Shown here piece by piece: positions 8,747 to 17,878 of a stretch of DNA of 64,000 nt. The stretch is from Allocoprococcus comes (lineage in GTDB: Bacteria > Bacillota > Clostridia > Lachnospirales > Lachnospiraceae): positions 180,795 to 244,794 of the forward strand of contig NZ_JAAIMM010000001.1 of assembly GCF_013300725.1 (NCBI RefSeq). The letters run 5' to 3'. The notes under the pieces were generated by a model. That model had not been told where the DNA came from. It was given only the letters and a program-made list of their open reading frames with translations, and made no database searches. The stretch's first letter is position 1. Each line of letters begins with the position of its first letter. The position numbers and the translations under genes were made by a program.

Positions 8747-8778
8747 GCCGGTGTGACAGAAGCTTCTGACATACCGGC
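8747..8778 (+). repeat. Near-perfect 32-bp palindrome between pyrF and pyrK
   Basis: The arms 8747-8762 and 8763-8778 match at 14 of 16 positions, giving a GCCGGT...ACCGGC hairpin with almost no loop. There is no T-run, so it is unlikely to stop transcription; it may set mRNA stability between pyrF and pyrK. Confidence 0.55.
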
Positions 8779-8804
8779 AAATCCGGATTATAGGAGAATA
8801 GAAG

Positions 8805-9590
8805 ATGACTACAAAGAAAAAAGAACAGGCAAAGGTTGTATCGCAGGAACAGCTTGCAGATGGAATCTTCAGTATGTGGATCCAGACAGAAGCAGCAGGG
8901 AGTGCAAGACCGGGGCAGTTTATTTCCATGTATACCAATGATGGCAGCAAGCTTCTTCCACGCCCGATCAGTATTTGCGAGATCGATAAAGAAGGTGGAA
9001 AACTTCGTGTGGTTTACCGTGTAACAGGGGAAAAAACCGGAACAGAAGAATTTTCACAGATGAAGGCAGGAGATACAATTCCGGTGATCGGACCACTTGG
9101 TAATGGATTCCCATTTGAGAAGGCCGAAGGAAAGAAGGTATTTCTGATGGGAGGAGGAATCGGTGTGCCGCCGATCCTGGAGCTTGCAAAGCAGATGGAA
9201 TGTGAGAAAAAGCAGATCGTGGTTGGATACCGTGATGCACATACCTTCCTGAAAGAAGAATTTGAACAGGCAGGAGAGCTTTATATCTCAACCGAAGATG
9301 GCAGTGTCGGAACAAAGGGAAATGTCATGGATGCGATCCGTGAGAATGCACTGGAAGCAGATATGATCTATGCCTGCGGACCAACTCCGATGCTCCGCGC
9401 AATCAAACAGTATGCAGAAGCAAATGGAATCGAATGCTACATTTCTCTGGAAGAGAGAATGGCATGTGGAATCGGTGCCTGTCTTGCGTGCGTATGCAAG
9501 TCAAAAGAAAAGGATGCGCACAGCAATGTGCACAACAAACGTATCTGTAAAGACGGACCGGTATTTCTTTCTACGGAGGTGGAAATCTAA
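8805..9590 (+). CDS. pyrK: Dihydroorotate dehydrogenase electron transfer subunit
   Basis: PyrK passes electrons from PyrD to NAD+ through FAD and a [2Fe-2S] cluster. Its 261 residues show an N-terminal FAD-binding barrel (RPISICEI, about 50-57), an NAD-binding domain (LMGGGIGVPPILELAK, about 113-130) and the C-terminal cluster ligands CGIGACLACVC plus a later Cys in KRICKDGP. The gene overlaps pyrD by 1 nt (TAATG), consistent with coupled translation of the two subunits of a type 1B enzyme. Confidence 0.95.
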   Translation: MTTKKKEQAKVVSQEQLADGIFSMWIQTEAAGSARPGQFISMYTNDGSKLLPRPISICEIDKEGGKLRVVYRVTGEKTGTEEFSQMKAGDTIPVIGPLGNGFPFEKAEGKKVFLMGGGIGVPPILELAKQMECEKKQIVVGYRDAHTFLKEEFEQAGELYISTEDGSVGTKGNVMDAIRENALEADMIYACGPTPMLRAIKQYAEANGIECYISLEERMACGIGACLACVCKSKEKDAHSNVHNKRICKDGPVFLSTEVEI

Positions 9591-10492
9591 TGGATATGCG
9601 TGTAAATATTGCCGGAGTAGAATGGAAGAATCCGGTAACAGTGGCATCAGGAACCTTCGGATCAGGAGAAGAGTTTTCTGAATTTGTAGATCTGAACAAG
9701 CTTGGAGCAGTGACGACAAAAGGTGTGGCAAATGTACCGTGGCCGGGCAATCCGACTCCGCGTGTAGCCGAAGTCTATGGTGGAATGATGAATGCCATCG
9801 GACTTCAGAACCCGGGAATCGAGCTGTTCTGTAAAAGAGACATTCCGTATCTGAAAAATTACGATACCAAGATCATTGTGAATGTCTGCGGACATGCACC
9901 GGAAGAGTATCTTGAAGTGGTAGAACGCCTTGCGGATGAACCGATCGATATGATGGAAATCAACATTTCCTGCCCGAATGTTAATGCAGGATTCCTCGCT
10001 TTCGGACAGGATGCAAAGCATGTAGAGGAGCTGACCGGACAGATCAAGAAGATCGCAAAGCAGCCGATCATCATGAAGCTGACACCGAATGTAACGGATA
10101 TCACCGAGATAGCAAAAGCGGCAGAAGCAGGTGGAGCAGACGCAGTTTCCCTGATCAATACGCTGACCGGTATGAAGATTGATATCAATCGTAAGACATT
10201 TGCGGTGGCAAATAAGACCGGAGGCGTATCCGGACCGATCGTCAAACCGATCGCTGTACGCATGGTATATCAGGTAGCACAGGCAGTGAACATCCCGATC
10301 ATCGGAATGGGCGGTATTTCCTGTGCAGAAGATGCGATTGAGTTCCTTCTTGCAGGAGCAAGTGCCGTATCCGTAGGAACAGCCAACTTCCACAATCCGG
10401 CAGTGACGATGGAAGTGATCGATGGAATTGAAGCCTACATGAAGAAGAATGGCTTTGAGTCTGTGAAAGATATGGTTGGAATTGTAAAATAA
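9590..10492 (+). CDS. pyrD: Dihydroorotate dehydrogenase, class 1B catalytic subunit
   Basis: PyrD oxidises dihydroorotate to orotate with FMN. The 300-residue TIM barrel shows TVASGTFGSGEEF near the N-terminus and NISCPNVNAG with the class 1 catalytic Cys (about residues 126-135). FMN phosphate-binding strands IPIIGMGGI and ASAVSVGTANF are near the C-terminus. The class 1 Cys together with the adjacent pyrK identifies the NAD-linked 1B form rather than the quinone-linked class 2. It sits 1 nt overlapped with pyrK and 30 nt before pyrE. Confidence 0.96.
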   Translation: MDMRVNIAGVEWKNPVTVASGTFGSGEEFSEFVDLNKLGAVTTKGVANVPWPGNPTPRVAEVYGGMMNAIGLQNPGIELFCKRDIPYLKNYDTKIIVNVCGHAPEEYLEVVERLADEPIDMMEINISCPNVNAGFLAFGQDAKHVEELTGQIKKIAKQPIIMKLTPNVTDITEIAKAAEAGGADAVSLINTLTGMKIDINRKTFAVANKTGGVSGPIVKPIAVRMVYQVAQAVNIPIIGMGGISCAEDAIEFLLAGASAVSVGTANFHNPAVTMEVIDGIEAYMKKNGFESVKDMVGIVK

Positions 10493-10522
10493 AGAACAGA
10501 TAAGAGATGGAGGATAAATAAA

Positions 10523-11203
10523 ATGGAAAGTTACAAACAGGAATTTATTGATTTTATGGTAGAAAGCCACGTTCTTAAATTTGGAGAATTTACACTGAAA
10601 AGCGGAAGAAAGTCACCGTTCTTCATGAACGCAGGTGCTTATGTGACCGGTTCACAGCTCAAGAGACTCGGTGAATACTACGCAAAAGCAATCCATGACA
10701 AATACGGGGATGATTTTGATGTATTATTCGGACCTGCTTACAAGGGAATCCCGCTTGGAGTTGTAACTGCGATCGCTTACAGTGAATTATACGGAAAAGA
10801 GATCCGTTACTGCTCAGACCGTAAAGAAGAAAAAGATCACGGAGCAGATAAGGGAAGCTTCCTCGGAAGCAAGCTTCAGGACGGAGACCGCGTGGTTATG
10901 ATCGAAGATGTCACCACATCCGGCAAATCCATGGAAGAGACTGTACCGAAGGTAAGAGGAGCCGCTGATGTAACAATTGTTGGACTGATGGTATCCCTTG
11001 ACCGTATGGAAGTTGGAAAAGGCGGCGTGAAATGCGCACTCGATGAAGTAAAGGACCTTTACGGATTTGAAACTAATGCAATCGTAACCATGAAGGATGT
11101 AGTAGAGCATCTGTACAACAAACCATGCAATGGTGAAATTGTTATCGATGACAAGATCAAGGCTGCAATCGACGCATACTATGAACAGTATGGCGCAAAA
11201 TAA
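10523..11203 (+). CDS. pyrE: Orotate phosphoribosyltransferase
   Basis: PyrE joins orotate and PRPP to give OMP. The PRPP-binding motif VVMIEDVTTSGKSMEET lies at about residues 124-140, and the flexible-loop lysines appear in YCSDRKEEKDHG. The length (226 aa) is normal. It ends the recognisable pyrimidine set and is followed after 12 nt by a tiny membrane-protein gene. Confidence 0.95.
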   Translation: MESYKQEFIDFMVESHVLKFGEFTLKSGRKSPFFMNAGAYVTGSQLKRLGEYYAKAIHDKYGDDFDVLFGPAYKGIPLGVVTAIAYSELYGKEIRYCSDRKEEKDHGADKGSFLGSKLQDGDRVVMIEDVTTSGKSMEETVPKVRGAADVTIVGLMVSLDRMEVGKGGVKCALDEVKDLYGFETNAIVTMKDVVEHLYNKPCNGEIVIDDKIKAAIDAYYEQYGAK

Positions 11204-11215
11204 GGAGGAGTTACA

Positions 11216-11368
11216 GTGACAGAAAAGACATATAAAGTGATGGGACTTGCCGGCGGTGCAAATATCGCGATCGGAATTATTTCTATCGTTATTGGTGTGA
11301 CAACCGGGATCATTCTGCTTGTCAGCGGTGGAAAGCTGCTTGGTGCGAAAAAGGGACTGACATTTTAG
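11216..11368 (+). CDS. Small hypothetical membrane protein (50 aa, GTG start)
   Basis: A GTG start lies 6 nt after a very strong AAGGAGGAG site. The 50-residue product begins MTEKTYKVMGLAGGANIAIG, has one hydrophobic stretch (about residues 10-37) rich in Gly, Ile and Val, and ends in a short basic tail. No family is recognised. The tight spacing to pyrE (12 nt) and to the VanZ gene (15 nt) suggests it is really translated as part of the operon. Confidence 0.7.
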   Translation: MTEKTYKVMGLAGGANIAIGIISIVIGVTTGIILLVSGGKLLGAKKGLTF

Positions 11369-11383
11369 GAAGGGCGCTTTAAG

Positions 11384-11848
11384 TTGAAAGCAAAGAACAG
11401 AAAAAGACTTCGGGTTCTTGGAAAGATTTTATTTGTCCTGTATATTGGATTTTTATTTTACTTTCTGATTTTTTCTGACTGGTATGGACGGGAAGGAACC
11501 GGGGAATATCATTATAACCTGGTTCTTTTCTGTGAAATAAAAAGATTTTGGCTGTATCGAGATGTTTTGGGATGGGTAGCTTATGCAAATCTGTTCGGAA
11601 ATGTCCTGATTTTCGTGCCATTTGGATTTTTTATGCCGATGGCAAGCCGGTATCGCAGCTTTTTTCTTACCCTTTTCTACAGTTTTGGAGTGAGCTTCTT
11701 TGTGGAGTGCTTTCAGCTGGTAACAAGAGTGGGGAGTTTTGATGTGGATGATATGCTGCTCAATACCCTTGGCGGTGTGATCGGGTATATCGTCTTCGCG
11801 ATTTGTAATATGATAAGGAGATGGCACGATGCGAAGCAGGAGAGATAA
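11384..11848 (+). CDS. VanZ-family membrane protein
   Basis: The 154-residue protein has four predicted membrane segments (about 12-30, 58-80, 88-108, 118-140) and the VanZ-type motifs NLFGNVLIFVPFGF and ECFQLVTRVGSFDVDDMLLNTLGG. VanZ from the vancomycin/teicoplanin cluster gives low-level teicoplanin resistance, but stand-alone VanZ-like proteins are widespread and mostly uncharacterised. The start is TTG at 11384 after an AGGAAGGG site. Its 3' end overlaps the next gene by 20 nt. Confidence 0.85.
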   Translation: MKAKNRKRLRVLGKILFVLYIGFLFYFLIFSDWYGREGTGEYHYNLVLFCEIKRFWLYRDVLGWVAYANLFGNVLIFVPFGFFMPMASRYRSFFLTLFYSFGVSFFVECFQLVTRVGSFDVDDMLLNTLGGVIGYIVFAICNMIRRWHDAKQER

Positions 11849-12191
11849 AAAAAGAGCACGTGAAAGAGACAGAAATAAAAGAAACCGGAAGTATGGTCAG
11901 ATAAAAAGAAAGCATTCCCGCAAGGGAATCTGGTCCTGTGTGATGGCAGTACTTGTTACGGCAGTGATAGCGGGATTGATTGTAATGGCATTTATGAATA
12001 AAGGGAAATCAGCAGCGATGGTAGGAAGCTTTGGAGTTTTCGATATGATTCTTGCCTGCATCGGTATTGTAACGGGTGTAAAAGGATTTAAAGAAAGAGA
12101 TAAAAATTATCTGACCTGCAAGATCGGAATCGTTGTAAACGGACTTGTTTTACTTGCCCTGATCTTAGTATTTATAAGAGGATGTGTATAA
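11829..12191 (+). CDS. DUF6142-like small membrane protein
   Basis: The first ~32 residues are extremely basic (many RDKK, RKHSRK runs) and are followed by three membrane segments (about 36-56, 65-85, 95-115). The layout, with a gly-rich GVKGF between segments, resembles the DUF6142 family from Clostridia, whose function is unknown. It overlaps vanZ by 20 nt and ends directly before the next ATG, so it is translated in an operon. The basic tail probably stays in the cytoplasm. Confidence 0.6.
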   Translation: MRSRRDKKRARERDRNKRNRKYGQIKRKHSRKGIWSCVMAVLVTAVIAGLIVMAFMNKGKSAAMVGSFGVFDMILACIGIVTGVKGFKERDKNYLTCKIGIVVNGLVLLALILVFIRGCV

Positions 12192-14228
12192 ATGGAAGAA
12201 AGATATAATCTGGCAATTGACAGAATGAAAGCAATAATAGAAGAAAAAACAGTAGCAGAGCCATATCGGGAGTATTTCCAGCATGTGGCTCGGTTTATTT
12301 TAAAGCTTGATGAGCTGAAACAGAATGTGGAGAGCGGAAAGCAGAAAGAGATGTCAGAAGAAGAACTGCAGGAAGAGATGAAGGATCTTTATGCAGACGA
12401 ACTTGAAGCAAACTATGAGAAATCTTATGCAAATCCGGCTTATGCGGTTTCGGTGCTGGGAGAAGAGCTTGGAAGCTTTTTATCTGCGGTTTACACCGAG
12501 ATCCGCGGAAGCATTTCTTATGTTCAGGAACAGCGTATGGAGTATGTTGTGATAGGAGCAGAGCTTTTTATTGAAATCTACAACAAATTTGAAGAAGAAA
12601 AGCAGCCGCAGCCGGAAAGCCTGAAGGAAATCTTTTACTGGTATGCAAGTGATTACTGTGATGTCTTTGCAGCAGACCGCATCAAAGACCAGATCGATCC
12701 GGAAAGTGGATGCTTTATTGTGAATATGATCATGAATGAAGATCTTTCCGATCTGCGTTACCTCTACCGTATGGGAGAATACGTGGGAGAAAATGAAAGA
12801 GGCACAGCAGCTTATTTAAATTCCCTTCCACAGGAGAAGATTGATAAGATGGCAGATACCTTCAGTGAAGGATACCGGATCGGCTTTGTAAATACCGGAA
12901 AAGATCTGTCAAAAAAATCTGTGGTCAATATTTACTATGCAATGGGATTCGAACGGATCGTAAAGAAAGCCATTGAGAATTTTGAAAAAATGGGATTAAA
13001 GCCAACGATTTTTCGTACCAGCCACAGCGTGATCACAAGAGGGCGCAACAGCCAGATCGGATTCTTCAATATTTCCGGTAACAGGCAGTACATCTATGAT
13101 CACCGGGATGATATCGGGCTTGTGATGGACAAGCAATATGTAGAGCGCAAGCTGGAAGTCATGCGCACCACTTATGAGCAGAATAAAGAGATTGCAGCAG
13201 GTTATGCAGGACCGGCGGTCATTGATATTTTCGGGGAAAAGACCTTTGTTCCACAGGCAAAACCGGAGGCAGTTAAGTTAAGTGAAAAACAGGAAGAACT
13301 TCTGGTTGCGATGAATGGAAGAGCCGGACGTCTGACCAATGAATATCTTCCGGGAGATGAGAGAAGCTTTACGATCATTTCCTGGCCGGTTCCGGAAATC
13401 GGAGAGCAGTATCATGAGATTTTTGACGAAACCATCAAGATCAATACACTGGATTACAAGCTTTACCAGAAGGTGCAGCAGACTATGATCGATGCACTGG
13501 ATAAAGGGGAGTATGTAAAAGTAACAGGCTCAGGCGAAAACCAGACGGATCTGAAAGTGATGCTTCATCCGCTTGCTGATCCGGCAAAAGAGACGATCTT
13601 TGAAAACTGTGTTGCCGATGTCAATATCCCGGTAGGTGAGGTGTTCACTTCTCCGGTACTGGAAGGAACAGAAGGCACCCTTTTTGTGAGTAAGGTATTC
13701 CTTCATGGACTTCCGTATTACAATCTGAAGATCAGTTTTAAAGAAGGAAAGATCACAGAGTATACCTGCACCAATTTTGATTCAGAAGAAGAAAATAAAA
13801 AATATATTTTCGATAATATTCTGCACAATCACCAGACACTTCCGATCGGCGAGTTTGCGATCGGAACCAATACCACAGCTTATGCGGTTGCGAAGAAATA
13901 TGATATTGCAGACAAATATACGATCCTGATCGCCGAAAAGACGGGGCCGCATTTTGCAGTAGGGGATACCTGCTACAACTGGGCAGAGGATGTAAAGGTT
14001 TACAATCCGGATGGAAAAGAGATCATTGCAAGAGACAACAGCATATCGATCTTGAGAAAAGAGGATCCGTCGAAAGCATATTTCCAGTGCCATACCGATA
14101 TCACCATCCCTTATGATGAGCTGGGAAGCATTGTTGTGGTGGCAAAAGACGGAACAGAGACAGAAATTATCCGTGATGGACGGTTTGTTCTTCCGGGAAC
14201 AGAGATCCTCAATGAACCTCTGAATTAG
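12192..14228 (+). CDS. M29-family aminopeptidase-like protein with long N-terminal extension
   Basis: The C-terminal half (about residues 330-670) follows the thermophilic M29 metallo-aminopeptidase pattern: NVIPVGEVFTSP-like metal region (seen as VNIPVGEVFTSPVLEG, about 475-490), then IGEFAIGTN (about 552-560) and GPHFAVGDTCYNW (about 590-602). Conserved Glu, His and Asp there would bind the two metal ions. The enzyme would release N-terminal residues from peptides. At 678 residues it is much longer than typical ~410-residue M29 enzymes; the first ~300 residues are mostly helical with no recognised domain. The start lies immediately after the previous stop. Confidence 0.7.
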   Translation: MEERYNLAIDRMKAIIEEKTVAEPYREYFQHVARFILKLDELKQNVESGKQKEMSEEELQEEMKDLYADELEANYEKSYANPAYAVSVLGEELGSFLSAVYTEIRGSISYVQEQRMEYVVIGAELFIEIYNKFEEEKQPQPESLKEIFYWYASDYCDVFAADRIKDQIDPESGCFIVNMIMNEDLSDLRYLYRMGEYVGENERGTAAYLNSLPQEKIDKMADTFSEGYRIGFVNTGKDLSKKSVVNIYYAMGFERIVKKAIENFEKMGLKPTIFRTSHSVITRGRNSQIGFFNISGNRQYIYDHRDDIGLVMDKQYVERKLEVMRTTYEQNKEIAAGYAGPAVIDIFGEKTFVPQAKPEAVKLSEKQEELLVAMNGRAGRLTNEYLPGDERSFTIISWPVPEIGEQYHEIFDETIKINTLDYKLYQKVQQTMIDALDKGEYVKVTGSGENQTDLKVMLHPLADPAKETIFENCVADVNIPVGEVFTSPVLEGTEGTLFVSKVFLHGLPYYNLKISFKEGKITEYTCTNFDSEEENKKYIFDNILHNHQTLPIGEFAIGTNTTAYAVAKKYDIADKYTILIAEKTGPHFAVGDTCYNWAEDVKVYNPDGKEIIARDNSISILRKEDPSKAYFQCHTDITIPYDELGSIVVVAKDGTETEIIRDGRFVLPGTEILNEPLN

Positions 14229-14292
14229 TATTAGTTATGGATTTTCAATAATACCAATAAGTAAAAATAAATAATGGTCAGATAAGTAACGG

Positions 14293-14321
14293 TTGACATA
14301 CCGCAACAGACTTAGTAAAAT
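14293..14321 (+). promoter_or_regulatory. Promoter of the purE operon
   Basis: A perfect TTGACA (14293-14298) and TAAAAT (14316-14321) are spaced by 17 nt, 61 nt before purE. No purine riboswitch was recognised in the leader. Confidence 0.8.
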
Positions 14322-14381
14322 AACTTATAAGTGGTTAGCTATTTATTAAAATACTTATAGATAAAAGAAAAGGAGATCATT

Positions 14382-14894
14382 ATGCCAAAAGTAGGAATCG
14401 TAATGGGCAGCGACTCAGATATGAAAGTAATGGGAAAAGCTGCTGACATGCTGGAAAAGTTTGGAATCGATTATGAGATGACGATCATCTCGGCACACCG
14501 TGAGCCTGACGTATTCTATGAATATGCGAAGTCTGCAGAAGCAAAAGACTTCAAAGTAATTATTGCAGGTGCAGGTATGGCAGCACATCTTCCTGGAATG
14601 TGTGCAGCAATCTTCCCGATGCCGGTTATCGGAATCCCAATGTCAGGGAAGAATCTGGAGGGTGTCGACGCACTCTATTCAATCGTTCAGATGCCGCCTG
14701 GAATCCCGGTTGCCACAGTTGCGATCGACGGCGGAGCAAACGCAGCAATTCTGGCTGCAAAGATTCTTGCAACCTCAGATCCTGAGCTTCTTCAGAAACT
14801 GAAGGATTATACTGCAGAAATGAAAGAAACCGTCCAGAAAAAAGCAGAAAAGCTTGAAAAAATCGGACACAAAGAATATATCAAGCAGATGTAG
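14382..14894 (+). CDS. purE: N5-carboxyaminoimidazole ribonucleotide mutase
   Basis: PurE rearranges N5-CAIR to CAIR in purine synthesis. The 170-residue class I protein shows IVMGSDSDMKVM (about 6-17), ISAHREPD (about 40-47) and IAGAGMAAHLPGM (about 66-78), the substrate-binding loops of the family. The start follows AAAGGAG and the gene has its own strong promoter. Class I enzymes need PurK to supply N5-CAIR; purK is not in this window. It is first in the order purE-purM-purN-purD. Confidence 0.96.
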   Translation: MPKVGIVMGSDSDMKVMGKAADMLEKFGIDYEMTIISAHREPDVFYEYAKSAEAKDFKVIIAGAGMAAHLPGMCAAIFPMPVIGIPMSGKNLEGVDALYSIVQMPPGIPVATVAIDGGANAAILAAKILATSDPELLQKLKDYTAEMKETVQKKAEKLEKIGHKEYIKQM

Positions 14895-14934
14895 GCATAC
14901 AGATGTCAGTGAAAATACCAGGAGGATATAGAAA

Positions 14935-15963
14935 ATGTTGGATTATAAGACAGCCGGCGTAGATATCGAGGCAGGATATAAATCAGTAGAACTTATGAAA
15001 AAGCATGTAAAAGAAACCATGAGACCGGAAGTGTTAGGCGGACTTGGCGGTTTTGCAGGTGCATTTGATCTAAGCGGAATCAAGAATATGGAAGAACCAG
15101 TACTTCTTTCCGGAACAGATGGATGCGGAACAAAGGTGAAGCTTGCATTTGTAATGGACAAGCATGATACGATCGGTATTGATGCCGTTGCCATGTGTGT
15201 GAATGATATCGCATGCTCCGGTGGAGAACCGTTATTCTTCCTGGATTATATTGCCTGTGGCAAGAATTACCCGGAAAAGATCGCTACCATCGTAAGCGGT
15301 GTGGCAGAGGGCTGCAAGCAGTCAGGATGTGCACTTGTAGGTGGAGAGACAGCAGAGCATCCGGGACTGATGCCGGAGAATGATTACGACCTTGCAGGTT
15401 TTGCAGTCGGAGTTGTAGATAAGAAAGACATTATCGACGGTTCTGATATTAAGCCAGGTGATGTACTTGTTGCAATGCCGTCTACAGGGGTTCACAGCAA
15501 TGGATTTTCACTGGTTCGTAAGGTATTCGACATTACAGAAGAATCCTTAAACACATACTATGATGAATTAGGAAAAACACTTGGCGAAGCACTTCTTGCT
15601 CCGACCAGAATTTATGTAAAAGCACTGAAGAACGTAAAAGAAGCCGGTGTGAGAGTCAAAGGATGCAGCCATATCACAGGCGGTGGATTCTATGAAAATA
15701 TTCCGAGAATGCTTCCGGAAGGAATCCGTGCAGTGGTAAAGAAGGACAGCTATGAAATCCCTGCAATCTTCAACCTGATCGCAAAGACCGGTAACATTGC
15801 AGAAGAGATGATGTACAATACCTTCAATATGGGTATCGGTATGGTTGTCGCTGTCGATGAAAAGGATGTAGATGCTACAATTAAGGCAATGAAAGAAGCC
15901 GGAGATGAAGCATTTGTGGTTGGTTATGTAGAAGCAGGAGAAAAAGGAGTTACTTTATGCTAA
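14935..15963 (+). CDS. purM: Phosphoribosylformylglycinamidine cyclo-ligase (AIR synthetase)
   Basis: PurM closes the imidazole ring, converting FGAM to AIR with ATP. Its 342 residues show the N-terminal GTDGCGTKVKLA (about 60-71), VGGETAEHPG (about 137-146) and CSHITGGGFYENIPRML (about 243-259) motifs of the PurM/ThiL superfamily. An AGGAGG site precedes the ATG. The 3' end overlaps purN by 7 nt, which implies coupled translation. Confidence 0.97.
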   Translation: MLDYKTAGVDIEAGYKSVELMKKHVKETMRPEVLGGLGGFAGAFDLSGIKNMEEPVLLSGTDGCGTKVKLAFVMDKHDTIGIDAVAMCVNDIACSGGEPLFFLDYIACGKNYPEKIATIVSGVAEGCKQSGCALVGGETAEHPGLMPENDYDLAGFAVGVVDKKDIIDGSDIKPGDVLVAMPSTGVHSNGFSLVRKVFDITEESLNTYYDELGKTLGEALLAPTRIYVKALKNVKEAGVRVKGCSHITGGGFYENIPRMLPEGIRAVVKKDSYEIPAIFNLIAKTGNIAEEMMYNTFNMGIGMVVAVDEKDVDATIKAMKEAGDEAFVVGYVEAGEKGVTLC

Positions 15964-16583
15964 GAGTTGCTGTACTTGTATCCGGAGGCGGAACCAATCT
16001 GCAGGCAATCATTGATGCAGTAGAAAATGGCACGATCACAAACACTAAGCTGGTCGGTGTCATCAGCAATAATAAGAACGCATATGCGCTGGAAAGAGCC
16101 GGGAATCATCAGATCCCGGCACAGTGCGTTTCACCGAAGGATTTTGAGACAAGAGAAGAGTTTAATAAAGTCTTTCTTGAAAAAGTAGACGAACTGAAAC
16201 CGGATCTGATCGTTCTGGCGGGATTTCTGGTTGTGATCCCGGAAGAAATGATCAGCAGATACCGGAATAAGATCATCAATATCCATCCATCTCTGATCCC
16301 GTCATTCTGCGGAACAGGATACTATGGACTGAAGGTTCATGAGGCGGCACTCGCCAGAGGGGTGAAGGTGGTTGGAGCAACCGTACATTTTGTAGACGAA
16401 GGAACGGATACCGGTCCGATCATTCTCCAGAAGGCTGTTGAAGTAGAAGAAGGCGATACACCGGAGGTTCTGCAGAGACGTGTGATGGAGCAGGCGGAGT
16501 GGAAGATCCTTCCACATGCGATCGACCTGATCGCAAATGGAAAAGTAACCGTAAAAGATGGCAGGGTATCAGTTGCCCGTTAG
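15957..16583 (+). CDS. purN: Phosphoribosylglycinamide formyltransferase
   Basis: PurN formylates GAR using 10-formyl-THF. The 208-residue protein has VLVSGGGTNLQAI (about 5-17) for phosphate binding, the catalytic Asn-His pair in IINIHPSLIPSF (about 108-119), and the Asp in GATVHFVDEGTDTGPII (about 140-156). It overlaps purM by 7 nt and is followed by purD after 16 nt. Confidence 0.96.
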   Translation: MLRVAVLVSGGGTNLQAIIDAVENGTITNTKLVGVISNNKNAYALERAGNHQIPAQCVSPKDFETREEFNKVFLEKVDELKPDLIVLAGFLVVIPEEMISRYRNKIINIHPSLIPSFCGTGYYGLKVHEAALARGVKVVGATVHFVDEGTDTGPIILQKAVEVEEGDTPEVLQRRVMEQAEWKILPHAIDLIANGKVTVKDGRVSVAR

Positions 16584-16599
16584 AGAAGGAGGAGCACCA

Positions 16600-17871
16600 A
16601 TGAAAGTATTGATCGTAGGCGGCGGCGGAAGAGAACATGCAATCGCATATTGTGTAGCAAAGAGCAGCAAGGTAGAGAAGATGTACTGTGCACCGGGAAA
16701 TGCCGGGATTGCAGAGCTTGCAGAATGTGTGCCGATTGGTGCGATGGAATTTGACAAGCTGGTTACATTTGCAAAAGAAAAAGAGATCGATCTGGCAATC
16801 GTAGGAATGGATGATCCGTTGGTTGGCGGTCTTGTAGATGAATTTGAAAAAGCCGGGATCCGCGCATTCGGACCAAGAAAAAATGCAGCAATCCTGGAGG
16901 GAAGCAAGGCGTTTTCAAAAGATCTGATGAAAAAATATGACATCCCGACCGCAGCATATGAGAACTTTGACAATGCAGACGAAGCGCTGGCTTATCTGGA
17001 GACAGCCAAATTCCCGATCGTTCTGAAGGCAGATGGTCTGGCACTTGGAAAAGGTGTACTGATCTGCAATACGCTGGAAGAAGCAAAAGACGGCGTGAAA
17101 GAGATCATGCTGGACAAGAAATTCGGTGCATCCGGTAATACCATGGTTGTAGAAGAATTCATGACAGGACGTGAGGTTTCTGTTCTTTCATTTGTAGACG
17201 GAAAGACAATCAAGACTATGACAAGCGCGCAGGATCACAAGAGAGCCAAAGACGGAGACCAGGGACTGAATACCGGTGGTATGGGAACCTTCTCACCGAG
17301 TCCTTTCTATACAGAAGAAGTTGACGAATTCTGCCGGAAATATGTGTACCAGAAGACGGTAGATGCAATGGCAGCAGAGGGAAGAGAGTTCAAGGGGATC
17401 ATCTTCTTCGGACTGATGCTTACCGAAGACGGACCGAAGGTTCTGGAATACAATGCCAGATTCGGAGATCCTGAGGCACAGGTTGTTCTTCCGCGTATGA
17501 AGAATGATCTGATTGATGTGATCGAAGCCTGCATCGACGGAACACTGGAGCAGGTAGATCTTCAGTTTGAAGACAATGCAGCAGTCTGTGTGGTACTTGC
17601 ATCTGACGGTTATCCGGTCGCTTATGAAAAAGGACTTCCGATCACAGGCCTTGACGAGTTCAAGAAGCATGAAGGTTACTACTGCTTCCATGCCGGAACC
17701 AAATTCGACGGAGACCAGATCGTAACCAACGGAGGACGTGTCCTCGGTGTGACAGCCAAAGGAGCAACGCTCAAAGAAGCACGTGCCAATGCTTACAAAG
17801 CAACCGAATGGGTTAAATTCGATAACAAATATATGCGCCACGATATCGGAAAGGCGATTGACGAGGCATAG
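16600..17871 (+). CDS. purD: Phosphoribosylamine-glycine ligase (GAR synthetase)
   Basis: PurD couples phosphoribosylamine and glycine using ATP. The 423-residue ATP-grasp protein begins MKVLIVGGGGREHAI and shows LKADGLALGKGV (ATP binding, about 145-156), DHKRAKDGDQGLNTGGMG (about 210-227) and EYNARFGDPEAQ (about 285-296). The ATG at 16600 follows AAGGAGG with good spacing; an earlier in-frame start at 16558 would overlap purN without a ribosome site. It ends the purine operon. Confidence 0.97.
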   Translation: MKVLIVGGGGREHAIAYCVAKSSKVEKMYCAPGNAGIAELAECVPIGAMEFDKLVTFAKEKEIDLAIVGMDDPLVGGLVDEFEKAGIRAFGPRKNAAILEGSKAFSKDLMKKYDIPTAAYENFDNADEALAYLETAKFPIVLKADGLALGKGVLICNTLEEAKDGVKEIMLDKKFGASGNTMVVEEFMTGREVSVLSFVDGKTIKTMTSAQDHKRAKDGDQGLNTGGMGTFSPSPFYTEEVDEFCRKYVYQKTVDAMAAEGREFKGIIFFGLMLTEDGPKVLEYNARFGDPEAQVVLPRMKNDLIDVIEACIDGTLEQVDLQFEDNAAVCVVLASDGYPVAYEKGLPITGLDEFKKHEGYYCFHAGTKFDGDQIVTNGGRVLGVTAKGATLKEARANAYKATEWVKFDNKYMRHDIGKAIDEA

Positions 17872-17878
17872 AATTTCA

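Noticed and set aside
9662..10570. 302-residue minus-strand frame opposite pyrD
   Set aside because: It is the mirror of a clearly conserved pyrD; composition is Cys/His/Tyr-rich and not protein-like.
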